Shown one piece after another: positions 53,588-62,063 of a stretch of 64,000 bases of DNA; position 1 is the first letter of the stretch; every line of letters starts with the position of its first letter. Location of the stretch: NCBI RefSeq assembly GCF_018129385.1, contig NZ_JAFCLN010000028.1:1-64000 (forward strand). The letters are read 5' to 3'. The DNA comes from Bradyrhizobium lablabi. Lineage in GTDB: Bacteria > Pseudomonadota > Alphaproteobacteria > Rhizobiales > Xanthobacteraceae. Below the pieces are notes generated by a model that saw only the letters and a list, made by a program, of their open reading frames with translations, was not told where the DNA came from and did not search any database. The translations under genes and the position numbers were made by a program.

Positions 53588-53607
53588 CGATCCGCCAAAG
53601 CGGATCG
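53588..53607. promoter_or_regulatory. Hairpin/dyad CGATCCGC-CAAA-GCGGATCG upstream of parA-like gene 1
   Basis: A perfect 8-base inverted repeat, 107 bases upstream of the start codon. It is embedded in a stretch (TTGCCCAGGACG... GGAAGTCCGAATCA) that is also present upstream of the second parA-like gene, so it is part of the duplicated promoter region. Confidence 0.6.
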
Positions 53608-53709
53608 CGGAAGTCCGAATCAGTATCTTCAATGATGCCCGATAATCGCGGTGTGTCTATCCCGTTTATCTACTGGCGGTTGACACCAAAAAGCACAGGT
53701 GTCCGAAGC

Positions 53710-54447
53710 TCAGAGACAGGCATCCCAGCTCGCATCCGCGTCGCGCGCAGCCTGCGCCGAAGGTCGGGTATCTGCCAGCTTGCCGCCGGCCTCGGCGTGA
53801 TCGGTGATGCCGCTGTTGAGTTTCGCCTCGACCCACTGCCAGAGCGAGCGGATTTCGTCGGCCGATTTGCCTTCCGGCGCGAATTCGCTGACCGCAAGTC
53901 CCGCGCTGAGCGCGTCCTGATGGTCGTTGCGCATGGCAATGAAGGGTTTGGCGACGACATCGGCCATGCCGGATGTCGTGTCGTCGCCGATCGCGGCAGC
54001 GGCGTTGTCGACGCGCCGGCCGCGCGCCGGCGTCTGATTGAGCACGAAGGCGAAAGGTTTTTTGCAGGCGCGCACCACGCTCAGTGTTGCGGCGGCCGAC
54101 TCGATGTCGGCGATGCTGGGACGCGCGGGGATCAGGCACAGGTCGGCGTGGCGAATCGCCGCTGACGTCACCGCGCTGGTGCCGCTCGCGGTATCGACGA
54201 TGGCGAGCGTCGTGCCGTCATGCGCCAGGGATTGCAGGTGCTGCTCGACGTCGCGCGCATCGTAGACCGGCTCGACCAGCGGTTCGGCATAGGCGCGGCG
54301 CCCTTGCCAGCTCGACAGCGTTCCCTGCATATCGGTTTCGATCAGGCGGACGCTGTGTCCGGCCTGGATTGCCGCGCGGGCAAGGCCGATCGCCAGCGTG
54401 CTCTTGCCGGCGCCGCCTTTTTGGGTAGCCAAAACGATGGTCTGCAT
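53710..54447 (-). CDS. ParA-family ATPase, paralogue 2
   Basis: 245 residues from ATG 54447. It carries P-loop KGGAGKST near residue 10, the intact switch segment ETDMQGTLSSW (D-x-Q-G) and Walker B LAIVDTASG. Sequence identity to paralogue 1 is high throughout, including ADLCLIPARPSIADIE and AMRNDHQDAL, so this is a recent-to-moderate tandem duplication. The two genes lie in the same direction with 228 bases between, each with its own copy of the upstream region. This copy looks catalytically complete. Confidence 0.86.
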   Translation of the reverse strand: MQTIVLATQKGGAGKSTLAIGLARAAIQAGHSVRLIETDMQGTLSSWQGRRAYAEPLVEPVYDARDVEQHLQSLAHDGTTLAIVDTASGTSAVTSAAIRHADLCLIPARPSIADIESAAATLSVVRACKKPFAFVLNQTPARGRRVDNAAAAIGDDTTSGMADVVAKPFIAMRNDHQDALSAGLAVSEFAPEGKSADEIRSLWQWVEAKLNSGITDHAEAGGKLADTRPSAQAARDADASWDACL

Positions 54448-54538
54448 CGATGATCCCTGCTCACGGGTATGCGGTTCGCCACGCCAAGGTGCTTCGCATT
54501 CGCGTTGCCGGATATTTTGCCCAAGACGCGCCGAGCCT

Positions 54539-54554
54539 CGATCCGGAGGGATCG
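54539..54554. promoter_or_regulatory. Hairpin/dyad CGATCC-GGAG-GGATCG upstream of parA-like gene 2
   Basis: A perfect 6-base inverted repeat 92 bases upstream of the start, in the same context as the dyad of copy 1 (shared TTGCCCAAGACG and GGAAGTCCGAATCA flanks). The symmetry is kept although the loop and inner stem bases differ. Confidence 0.6.
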
Positions 54555-54689
54555 TGGAAGTCCGAATCAATCATGACAGTTTTATGATGGAGAATTATAG
54601 GTAGCTGCCTATTCCGTAGCAATACTGGAACGCGAGCCGGAAAAGCTGTCGAATACAACAAGACAAAGAAGAACGAGCAGGGAGCAATC

Positions 54690-56369
54690 ATGAACAGCAA
54701 CTGGCGCCATCGCACGGCGACGAGCTTTGTGTGCGAGAAGCAGCCGGCGAGTTCCAGCCGCGGCATGGTGGTGAGCAACCATCCGCTGGCATCCGCCGCG
54801 GGGGCCGAGATGCTGGCCGCCGGCGGCAACGCGATCGATGCGGCGATCGCCACGCTGTTCACGCTGACGGTGGTGGAGCCGATGATGGTCGGCATCATCG
54901 GCGGCGGCATGGCGCATATCCGCCTCGCCGACGGCAGCCACCGCTTCATCGACGGCCAGAGCACGGTGCCGCTGGCGGTGCGCCCGGATACCTACACGTC
55001 GAAACCCGGTTCGGCGCACGATGTGTTCGACACCGTCGGCGATGAGAATCTCAACGGCCCGAAAGCGGTCGCGGTGCCGGGCTCGCTAAAAGCCTGGTGC
55101 GAAACGCTGGCGCGGTTCGGCACCATGAGCCTTGCCGACGTCATGCAGCCCGCGATCAAGCATGCCTCGCGCGGTTACGCCGCGACGCCTTATCTGCATG
55201 AATGCATCACCGACAGCGCCGTGGAGATGCGCAAGGACAAGCCGATCTCGGCGATCTATCTGCCGAAGGGCGAGCCGCTGAAGCCCGGCGAGCGCGTCGT
55301 GCAATCGGAATATGCGGAGACGCTGGCCTACATCGCGCAGCATGGCGAGGGCGCGCTCTACAACGGTCTGCTCGGCAATGTCCTCGTCGACTACATGAAG
55401 GCGAAAGGCGGTTTTATCGCGCACGAGGATTTGCGAACCTACCAGACCGTCGAGCGGCAACCGATCCGTTGCGACTACCGCGGCTGGGAAATTCTGGGGC
55501 CGCCGCCGCCCGCAGCCTCCGGCGTGCACATCACGCAAATGCTCAACATTCTCGAAGGCTGGGACATCACCACAAGCGGCTTCGGCACCGCGCAGACCAT
55601 CCACTACCTCGCCGAAGTCCTGAAGATCGCCTTTGCCGACCGCGAGGCGGCGAGCGGCGATCCCGCCTACGTCAACGTGCCGGTAGAGCGCCTGACCTCA
55701 AAGACCTATGCCGACGAGCGCCGCCGCGCCATCGATCCTGCCCGCGCACAAAAATGGGGCGCGGGCATCGCGCAGCTCGAAAGCGCCGACACCACCCACA
55801 TGACGGCGGCGGATGCGTTCGGCAACGTGGTCGCAACCACGCAGACCATCAACAATCTGTTCGGCGCGAAGATTTTGATTCCCGGCCTTGGCACGATCCC
55901 GAACAATTACATGAATCTCTACGATCCGCGTCCCGGCCATGCGCTGTCGCTGGCGCCGGGCAAGCGGGTCACCACCTCGATGTCGCCGATGATGGCGCTG
56001 CAAAACGGCAAGCTGCGCTACGCGCTAGGCCTGCCCGGCGGAAAGCGCATCTTTCCAAGCGCGATGCAGGCGCTGATCAATCTGATCGACCACGGCATGA
56101 GCTTGCAGGAAGCGGTCGAGGCGCCGCGGGTATGGACGGAAGGCAATGCGCTCGAGGTGGAGCAGGGCGTGCCGGAGAGCGTGCGCGCAAAACTCGCGGC
56201 GATGGGTCACTTGATACAGGTGATGCCGACGGTGGCCGGCGGCATGAACGCGATCGAGTTTGGCGACGACGGCCGCATGCTCGGCGCCGCCTGCTGGCGC
56301 GCCGACGGCACGCCGGTCGGGATTGCCGGAGGGCTGGCGCGTGCGGGGGTGAGGTTTACATTGCGGTGA
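54690..56369 (+). CDS. Gamma-glutamyltransferase family protein
   Basis: 559 residues. The Ntn-hydrolase nucleophile lies in ESADTTHMTAADAFGNVV (Thr368-Thr369-His370); the chain would self-cleave before Thr368 into large and small subunits. A PNNYMNLYDPRPGHALSLAPGKR segment corresponds to the small-subunit substrate loop, and SSRGMVVSNHPLASAAGAEML starts the large subunit. No Sec signal peptide is evident, so unlike E. coli GGT it may be cytoplasmic. The substrate may be glutathione or another gamma-glutamyl compound; an acylase-like role cannot be excluded. Confidence 0.88.
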   Translation: MNSNWRHRTATSFVCEKQPASSSRGMVVSNHPLASAAGAEMLAAGGNAIDAAIATLFTLTVVEPMMVGIIGGGMAHIRLADGSHRFIDGQSTVPLAVRPDTYTSKPGSAHDVFDTVGDENLNGPKAVAVPGSLKAWCETLARFGTMSLADVMQPAIKHASRGYAATPYLHECITDSAVEMRKDKPISAIYLPKGEPLKPGERVVQSEYAETLAYIAQHGEGALYNGLLGNVLVDYMKAKGGFIAHEDLRTYQTVERQPIRCDYRGWEILGPPPPAASGVHITQMLNILEGWDITTSGFGTAQTIHYLAEVLKIAFADREAASGDPAYVNVPVERLTSKTYADERRRAIDPARAQKWGAGIAQLESADTTHMTAADAFGNVVATTQTINNLFGAKILIPGLGTIPNNYMNLYDPRPGHALSLAPGKRVTTSMSPMMALQNGKLRYALGLPGGKRIFPSAMQALINLIDHGMSLQEAVEAPRVWTEGNALEVEQGVPESVRAKLAAMGHLIQVMPTVAGGMNAIEFGDDGRMLGAACWRADGTPVGIAGGLARAGVRFTLR

Positions 56370-56396
56370 GGGGCAATATCTCGCCTCACCAAAACT

Positions 56397-56496
56397 CGTC
56401 ATACCCGCGAAGGCGGGTATCCAGTACGCCGCGGCGTCTCGGCTTTATCGCGACTGCTCTGGAATACTGGATCATCCGCTTTCGCGGATGATGACG
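56397..56496. repeat. GTCAT...ATGAC bounded palindromic element between convergent genes
   Basis: Begins CGTCATACCCGCGAAGGCGGGTATCCAGTAC and ends ATACTGGATCATCCGCTTTCGCGGATGATGACG. It occupies the gap between the gamma-glutamyltransferase and the convergent trypsin-fold gene, ending 6 bases from the latter's stop codon. It may serve as a bidirectional 3'-end structure. Confidence 0.82.
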
Positions 56497-56501
56497 GCGA
56501 A

Positions 56502-57857
56502 CTACTTCCGCACACAGATCACGCGCACCACGGACGATTTCGCATCCGTCCCGCCGCCCGACGCACTCACGCCGTTCGCCTTCAGAAACTCGCGCACCGC
56601 ATCGGCCGGCACCAGTGCGGCCTGCGCCGTGGGCGTGCCGTTCGTTGCAAGTCCCGCGACCTGCACCGGCTTGAGCTGCACGAGGCCGGCAAATTTTCCA
56701 TCCGCATCGACAGCCGCGGCGCCGGAAAAGCCGAGTGCGGGCGGCGGCGATACCACGGTATCGCTGACCTGCACCTTCGCGCTGCTCACCGCATTGCCGC
56801 CGCCCTGGTTCTGCGGATCGGCGATGCCGACAAGGTCGACCGCCGTCTTCGCGCCGCCCGCAAGGTTGAAAGGCTTCAGCCCGCGCGCGCCGTAAATCCG
56901 CAGCAGCGCCAGGTCGCGCTCCTTGTCCTCGGCGGCGCGGTCGGCATGACCATGGCCGGCAATCGCGATCGCGATGCAGCCGTCGATCAACTGGCGGTCG
57001 GTGATAATAGCGCCGTCGTCGCTGACGACGATGCCGGTGCCGTATTCGACCGTCTTGCGCGGCGGCGGGCCCGCAGCCTGCGCGCCGGTCGGAAACGCAT
57101 TGAATGCGCTCGACATCGCGATCACGACCGGCTCGACGGTATTTTCGACCGCCTGATCGTACAGGATGGTGAGGATGCGGACTTCGTCGCCCTTGAACGT
57201 GCCGCGCATGTAAAACTTCTTCAGCCCCTGGAGGCCCGACAGCACGAAGAAGTCCGGCTTGACCACGGTGTAGTCGATGCTGCGGCCGGCTTCCTTCTTT
57301 TCCCGCTCGGCGAGCTTTGCCGTGGTGGGACTGGTTTCCTTGCGCCGCGTCAGCACGATCTGCGTGGTGCCGGTCGGCGAGGTCCATTTGGTGCCGCTGG
57401 CATCGCTCGCCGACTGCGGCACCAGTTTGGTCGGGATGCCGAGCCGCACGCCGGTGCCGGGATCGGTGATGATCTTCCACCCCGCGTTTTCCTGCCGCCG
57501 CCTTGCGGTGTCGGCCAGGATGCCGCGCTCCTGCGGGTTGAGCACGCCGGTCTGTTTGGCGCCGCGGCTCTTCTGGAATTCCTTGATCGCATTGACCATG
57601 CGCTCGCTGACTTCGCCGGTGATGGCGCCGTTATATTCCCCGACCCAGGCGAGGTCGGATTGCAGCGCCAGCCGCTCGGCCTGCGCCATCGCATTGGCGG
57701 TATCGGCCGGGGTCTGCGTCGCCGGGCGAATTCGGGTGGTCGTCACCGCCTTCGGCTTGGCGCCGGCGGTCGAGGGCGGCGTCATCTGCGCCAGCGCAGC
57801 CGGCCCGGACACCCCGATCGCCGCCACCAATAGGGTTGCCGAAAGCACCGGTCTCAT
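56502..57857 (-). CDS. Secreted peptidoglycan-binding/trypsin-fold protein with degenerate active site
   Basis: 451 residues from ATG 57857. A signal peptide spans about 1-24 (LSATLLVAAIGVSGPAALA). A PG-binding-like helical domain covers about 55-115 (AITGEVSERMVNAIKEFQKSRG). A trypsin-like beta-barrel domain covers about 270-440. In the latter the catalytic His position (normally TAxHC) reads ITDRQLIDGC, so His is missing. The Asp is present in ERDLALLRI and the Ser in GFSGAAAVD. It therefore may not be a working protease, but a periplasmic binding or scaffold protein. It is convergent with the gamma-glutamyltransferase gene. Confidence 0.75.
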   Translation of the reverse strand: MRPVLSATLLVAAIGVSGPAALAQMTPPSTAGAKPKAVTTTRIRPATQTPADTANAMAQAERLALQSDLAWVGEYNGAITGEVSERMVNAIKEFQKSRGAKQTGVLNPQERGILADTARRRQENAGWKIITDPGTGVRLGIPTKLVPQSASDASGTKWTSPTGTTQIVLTRRKETSPTTAKLAEREKKEAGRSIDYTVVKPDFFVLSGLQGLKKFYMRGTFKGDEVRILTILYDQAVENTVEPVVIAMSSAFNAFPTGAQAAGPPPRKTVEYGTGIVVSDDGAIITDRQLIDGCIAIAIAGHGHADRAAEDKERDLALLRIYGARGLKPFNLAGGAKTAVDLVGIADPQNQGGGNAVSSAKVQVSDTVVSPPPALGFSGAAAVDADGKFAGLVQLKPVQVAGLATNGTPTAQAALVPADAVREFLKANGVSASGGGTDAKSSVVRVICVRK

Positions 57858-57963
57858 GACAAATCCCAAGCAATATGCGTTGAAATATCGGGGTTATTGC
57901 AGGTCTGCCCGATTATGCACATCTGCTTGGTCGGCAACAACCGGACGCCGGTTCAGAATAGGT

Positions 57964-58055
57964 CCTCATCCTGAGGAGCGCGAAGCGCGTCTCGAAGGAT
58001 GGGCCACGGGCTCTCATGGTTCGAGACGCGCGAAGACGCGCTCCTCACCATGAGG
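57964..58055. repeat. Two-hairpin palindromic element CCTCATCCTGAGG...CCTCACCATGAGG
   Basis: Two linked hairpins: CATCCTGAGGAGCGCG...CGTCTCGAAGGATGG and CATGGTTCGAGACGCG...CGCGCTCCTCACCATG. Outer arms CCTCAT / ATGAGG close the unit. The same two halves occur in reverse order at 52503-52620. It lies in the divergent gap between the trypsin-fold gene and the ThiF/MoeB-like gene. Confidence 0.8.
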
Positions 58056-58088
58056 GCAGAGAGTGATGAGGCGAGGAACTGGTCCGAA

Positions 58089-58889
58089 ATGCTGAGCGCC
58101 AAAGAACTCGAACGATACGCCCGCCATATCGTGCTGCGCGAGGTCGGCGGTCCCGGCCAGGCTGCGCTGAAGGAGGCCTCCGTGCTGGTGATCGGCGCCG
58201 GCGGCCTTGGCGCGCCGGCGCTGATGTATCTGGCGGCCGCCGGCGTCGGCACGCTGGGGGTGGTCGATGACGACGTCGTCTCGCTGTCCAACCTCCAGCG
58301 CCAGATCATCCACACCACGCCGGAGATCGGCCGGCTCAAGGTGGACAGCGCGGCGGAACAGATCCGCGCGCTCAATCCGCATGTGCTGTTCGAATCCCAC
58401 GCTGTCAGGCTGAGCGCCGCCAATGCCATGGCCATCATTGGCGGCTACGACCTCGTGCTCGACGGCTCCGACAATTTCGAAACCCGCTATCTCGTCTCCG
58501 ACGCCTGTTTCCTCGCCGCAAAGCCGCTCATCACCGCCGCGCTCGGCCAGTTCGATGGTTCGCTGACCACGATCCGCGCGCACGAACGCAACGAACAGGG
58601 CGAGCTCAATCCCACCTATCGCTGCCTGTTTCCCGAACCGCCTCCATCAGGCACCGTACCGACCTGCGCCGAGGCCGGCGTGATGGGAGCTCTGGCCGGC
58701 ATATTGGGGTCGATGATGGCGCTGGAGGCGATCCGCGAGATCGTCGGCTTTGGCGAAAGCCTGGTCGGGCGCCTGTTGATGGTCGACGCCCGCGCCATGC
58801 GGTTCGAAACGCTGCGTTACCGGCGCGATCCCAACAACCCGCTCAATGGCGATGCGCCTGATATCACCGATTTGAGCGGGCATCGCTGA
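58089..58889 (+). CDS. ThiF/MoeB/HesA-family adenylyltransferase
   Basis: 266 residues from ATG 58089 (an in-frame ATG at 58050 lies at the repeat edge). The E1-like ATP-binding loop is LVIGAGGLGAPALMYLAAAGVG, followed by VDDDVVSLSNLQRQIIH, the hallmark Asp/Asn/Arg segment. GYDLVLDGSDNFETRYLVSDAC fits MoeB/ThiF. Zinc-binding cysteines of E. coli MoeB are incomplete: TYRCLFPEP has Thr instead of the first Cys, and no CxxC follows at the C-terminus. It adenylates a ThiS/MoaD-like C-terminus for sulfur transfer; the partner is not nearby. Confidence 0.88.
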   Translation: MLSAKELERYARHIVLREVGGPGQAALKEASVLVIGAGGLGAPALMYLAAAGVGTLGVVDDDVVSLSNLQRQIIHTTPEIGRLKVDSAAEQIRALNPHVLFESHAVRLSAANAMAIIGGYDLVLDGSDNFETRYLVSDACFLAAKPLITAALGQFDGSLTTIRAHERNEQGELNPTYRCLFPEPPPSGTVPTCAEAGVMGALAGILGSMMALEAIREIVGFGESLVGRLLMVDARAMRFETLRYRRDPNNPLNGDAPDITDLSGHR

Positions 58890-58891
58890 AT

Positions 58892-59899
58892 TCAGGCGGC
58901 CGACGCTTTCCTCTCGCTGTCGAGATGCGCCATCTGCTCGGCGGCGTAGCGCGTGCCGGCAGCGACATCCGGCGGAAACGCGTTTGCCAGCGCGGCGAGA
59001 TGCGCCGGCGTCAGCTTTACATCGAGCGCGCCCAGCGCCTCCGTCAGCCGGTCGCGCCGCCGCGCGCCGACCAGCGGTACGATGTCGTTGCCCTGCGCCG
59101 CCACCCAGGCGATCGCGACCTGTGCCGGCGTAGCCCCGACTTCGTCCGCAATGGCTCGCAGCGAATCCACCAGCGACAGGTTCGCATCGAGATTGCCGCC
59201 CTGAAAGCGCGGGCTGGCGAGGCGGAAATCCCGCGCGCCGGTGCGATCCTTTGACCAGTGCCCGCTGATCAGGCCGCGCGACAGCACGCCATAGGCGGTG
59301 ATGCCGATGCCGAGCTCGCGGCAGGTCTTCAAAATGTCGTTCTCGATGCCGCGCGCGATCAGCGAATATTCGATCTGTAGGTCGACGATCGGATGCACCG
59401 CATGAGCCCGGCGGATGGTGTCGGAGCCGACCTCGGAGAGGCCGATATGCCTGACGTAACCGGCCTTCACCATGTCGGCGATGGCGCCAATGGTGTCCTC
59501 GACCGGCACCGCGGGATCGAGCCGGGCCGGACGGTAGATGTCGATCGTCTCGGCGCCGAGCCGCTCCAGCGAGTAGGCGAGAAAATTCTTCACCGCGGCG
59601 GGCCGGCCATCGATGCCGACAAAGCCGGACGCGGGATCGCGCATGCCGCCGAATTTGACGCTAAGCTGAAGGTTGTCGCGATTGCGCCCGGCGAGCGCCT
59701 CGCGGATCAGCATCTCGTTGTGGCCCATGCCGTAGAAGTCGCCGGTGTCGAGCAGCGTGATGCCGGCATCGAGCGCGGCATGAAGGGTGGCGATGCTCTC
59801 GCCGCGGTCGGCCGGGCCGTAAAAATCCGACATGCCCATGCAGCCGAGGCCGATGGCAGAGACGGACGGACCGGTTGAGCCGAGCTTGCGCTTTTCCAT
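58892..59899 (-). CDS. Aldo/keto reductase
   Basis: 335 residues from ATG 59899. Barrel motifs are LGSTGPSVSAIGLGCMGMS (N-terminal hairpin and strand), LLDTGDFYGMGHNE with catalytic Asp and Tyr, LSVKFGG with the Lys, and IYRPARLDP, in which Pro/Ala-Arg replaces the usual His-like segment as in many AKR11/13-type bacterial members. GRRRDRLTEALGALDVKL is the cofactor end. It reduces carbonyls with NADPH; the substrate is unknown. It is divergent from a LysR regulator, which probably controls it. The end is 3 bases from the convergent ThiF-like stop. Confidence 0.9.
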   Translation of the reverse strand: MEKRKLGSTGPSVSAIGLGCMGMSDFYGPADRGESIATLHAALDAGITLLDTGDFYGMGHNEMLIREALAGRNRDNLQLSVKFGGMRDPASGFVGIDGRPAAVKNFLAYSLERLGAETIDIYRPARLDPAVPVEDTIGAIADMVKAGYVRHIGLSEVGSDTIRRAHAVHPIVDLQIEYSLIARGIENDILKTCRELGIGITAYGVLSRGLISGHWSKDRTGARDFRLASPRFQGGNLDANLSLVDSLRAIADEVGATPAQVAIAWVAAQGNDIVPLVGARRRDRLTEALGALDVKLTPAHLAALANAFPPDVAAGTRYAAEQMAHLDSERKASAA

Positions 59900-59990
59900 G
59901 GTGGTTCTCCTCGAAATGGCGGCGGGTGTTTGGCGCCGCGAATGACGAGGCCGATATGCGCCATCTCGATTACCGCGATAAGCTGGACAA

Positions 59991-60018
59991 TTCGAAATAG
60001 CTTGTTCACTATATCGAA
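59991..60018. promoter_or_regulatory. Dyad TTCGAAATAG-N8-CTATATCGAA at the LysR start: candidate operator
   Basis: The arms match at 9 of 10 positions. The dyad ends 2 bases before the LysR start codon and lies in the 121-base divergent gap with the aldo/keto reductase. It contains T-N11-A-like spacing and suits an autorepressing LysR site. Confidence 0.65.
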
Positions 60019-60020
60019 CA

Positions 60021-60938
60021 ATGAGCGATCTCGACCTGCGCGATCTCGACGCCTTCGTGGCGGTGGCCCGCACCCGCAATTTCCGCCGGGCGGCGCTGGA
60101 GAGCCGCGTCTCGGTTTCCAGCCTCAGCCAGCGGCTGCGCGAGCTGGAGGAGCGGCTTGGCGTGCGCCTGATGAACCGCACCACCCGCAGCGTCGCGCTC
60201 ACCGAAGCCGGTGAGTTGCTACTGGCACGCGTTGGGCCCGCCATGAGCGATGTCAGCGCGGCGCTCGATGCGGTGCGCGGCCTGCGCGGCGTGCCCTCAG
60301 GCCGCCTGCGCATCAACGCGCCGCCGCCGGCGATCGATCTGGTGCTGGCGCCGATGGTGGTGCCGTTCATGCAGGCCCATCCGAAAGTCGATGTCGAGAT
60401 CATCGGCGAGAGCGCCTTCATCGACATCGTCGATGCCGGATATGACGCCGGCGTGCGCTACGGCGAGCATCTGGCGCAAGACATGATCGCCGTCTCGCTC
60501 AGCCCGCCGCAGCGTTATGCCGTGGTCGCCTCGCGCGACTATGTCGAGCGGCACGGCCGGCCAAAACATCCGAAGGATCTGCTCGATCATTCCTGCATCC
60601 GCACGCGCTTCGGCAGCGGCGCGATGATGGACTGGGAGTTCGAAAAGGCCGGCCGCGTGGTGAAAGTGTCGCCGCCGGCAAAGCTGATCGCGACCTATCT
60701 TGGCCTCGCCATGCGCGCCGTCCTTGACGGCGCCGGCTATTGGGCGACCTTCGAAGGCTATGTGCGCGAGCACGTGAAGTCGGGCGCGCTGGTCAGCGTG
60801 CTCGACGACTGGTGCGACCCGTTCCCGGGGCCGTTTTTGTATTACCCGAGCCGCCGCCAGCCGCCGCCTGCGCTGGCGGCGTTTGTGGCGTTCGTCGCCG
60901 AGTGGCGGAAGCAGGAGGGGCGCAAGCCGAAAGGCTAA
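60021..60938 (+). CDS. LysR-family transcriptional regulator
   Basis: 305 residues. The N-terminal winged helix covers about 1-65: LRDLDAFVAVARTRNFRRAALESRVSVSSLSQRLRELEERLGVRLMNRTTRS. The effector domain begins near 92 with GRLRINAPPPAIDLVLAPMVVPF and belongs to the CrgA/AaeR-like type (RTRFGSGAMMDWEFEKAGR). The natural ligand is unknown. It is divergent from the aldo/keto reductase, and the dyad at its start suggests autoregulation and control of that gene. Confidence 0.93.
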   Translation: MSDLDLRDLDAFVAVARTRNFRRAALESRVSVSSLSQRLRELEERLGVRLMNRTTRSVALTEAGELLLARVGPAMSDVSAALDAVRGLRGVPSGRLRINAPPPAIDLVLAPMVVPFMQAHPKVDVEIIGESAFIDIVDAGYDAGVRYGEHLAQDMIAVSLSPPQRYAVVASRDYVERHGRPKHPKDLLDHSCIRTRFGSGAMMDWEFEKAGRVVKVSPPAKLIATYLGLAMRAVLDGAGYWATFEGYVREHVKSGALVSVLDDWCDPFPGPFLYYPSRRQPPPALAAFVAFVAEWRKQEGRKPKG

Positions 60939-61061
60939 GGGATCAAAGCGTGCGGCTGTGACACCGCTGGATGCGGTGTGTCCTGCCGGACCGGACCCCA
61001 AGTCCTACTGTGCATGGGGTTGTTTTGCGAGTTTTGATCCGGACCTCGCCCGGCAGCACTC

Positions 61062-62063
61062 TTACAGCATGCTCGGCAGCACGCGATCCGGCGGCTTGTG
61101 GTTGTCGAGGAAGGTTCTGATGTTGATGATCACCTTCTCGCCCATGTCGACGCGGCCCTCGATGGTGGCCGAGCCCATATGCGGCAGCAGCGTCACCTTG
61201 CCGGCCCTGCCCAGCCGCACCAGCTTTGGATTGACCGCCGGCTCGTGCTCGTAGACGTCGAGCCCGGCGCCGCCGAGTTCGCCGGTTTCAAGCAACTTGA
61301 TCATGGTGTCTTCGTCGACCACGCCGCCGCGCGCGGTGTTGACGATATAGGCGTCCTTGCGGATCAGCTTCAGCCGCCGCGCCGAGAGCAGGTGATAGGT
61401 CGCCGGCGTATGCGGACAGTTGACGGAGATGATGTCCATCCGCGCCAGCATCTGGTCGAGGCTTTCCCAATAGGTCGCCCCTAGTTCCTCGGCGATCTGC
61501 GGCGCCACCGGGCGGCGGTTGTGATAGTGGATCTGGAGGCCGAAGGCGCGGGCGCGGCGCGCCACCGCCTGGCCGATGCGGCCCATGCCGATGATGCCGA
61601 GGCGCTTGCCGCCGATGCGATGGCCGAGCATCCAGGTCGGTGACCAGCCCGGCCAGTTCTTGCCCTCGGGCAGGATGGCGGCGCCCTCGATCAGCCGCCG
61701 CGGCACCGCCAGGATCAGCGCCATGGTCATGTCGGCCGTGTCTTCGGTCAAAACCTTGGGCGTGTTTGTTACGGTGATGCCGCGGGCGTGCGCCGCGGCG
61801 ACGTCGATATTGTCGACGCCGTTGCCGAAATTGGCGATCAGCCGCAGCTTGCAGTCGGGTTGCGCGAGCACGGCTTCGTTGATTTCGTCGGTGACGGTGG
61901 GCACCAGCACGTCGGCGGTGCGCGCGGCTTCCGCGATCTGCTCCGATGTCATCGGCGTGTCGTCGAGATTGAGCCTTGCGTCGAACAATTCGCGCATCCG
62001 CGTCTCGATCGAATCCGGCAATTTGCGTGTGACGACGACGAGAGGCTTTTTCTTAACCGACAT
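61062..62063 (-). CDS. D-2-hydroxyacid dehydrogenase (glyoxylate/hydroxypyruvate-type)
   Basis: 333 residues. NAD-binding GMGRIGQAVARRARAFG is near 162, and catalytic residues are Arg in NTARGG, Glu in DVYEHEP and His in LLPHMGSA. NRRPVAPQ after the glycine loop, with basic residues, suggests NADP preference. ANFGNGVDNIDVAAAHARGI is typical of the glyoxylate reductase subgroup (GyaR-like). It may reduce glyoxylate or hydroxypyruvate. It is convergent with the LysR gene. Confidence 0.9.
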   Translation of the reverse strand: MSVKKKPLVVVTRKLPDSIETRMRELFDARLNLDDTPMTSEQIAEAARTADVLVPTVTDEINEAVLAQPDCKLRLIANFGNGVDNIDVAAAHARGITVTNTPKVLTEDTADMTMALILAVPRRLIEGAAILPEGKNWPGWSPTWMLGHRIGGKRLGIIGMGRIGQAVARRARAFGLQIHYHNRRPVAPQIAEELGATYWESLDQMLARMDIISVNCPHTPATYHLLSARRLKLIRKDAYIVNTARGGVVDEDTMIKLLETGELGGAGLDVYEHEPAVNPKLVRLGRAGKVTLLPHMGSATIEGRVDMGEKVIINIRTFLDNHKPPDRVLPSML

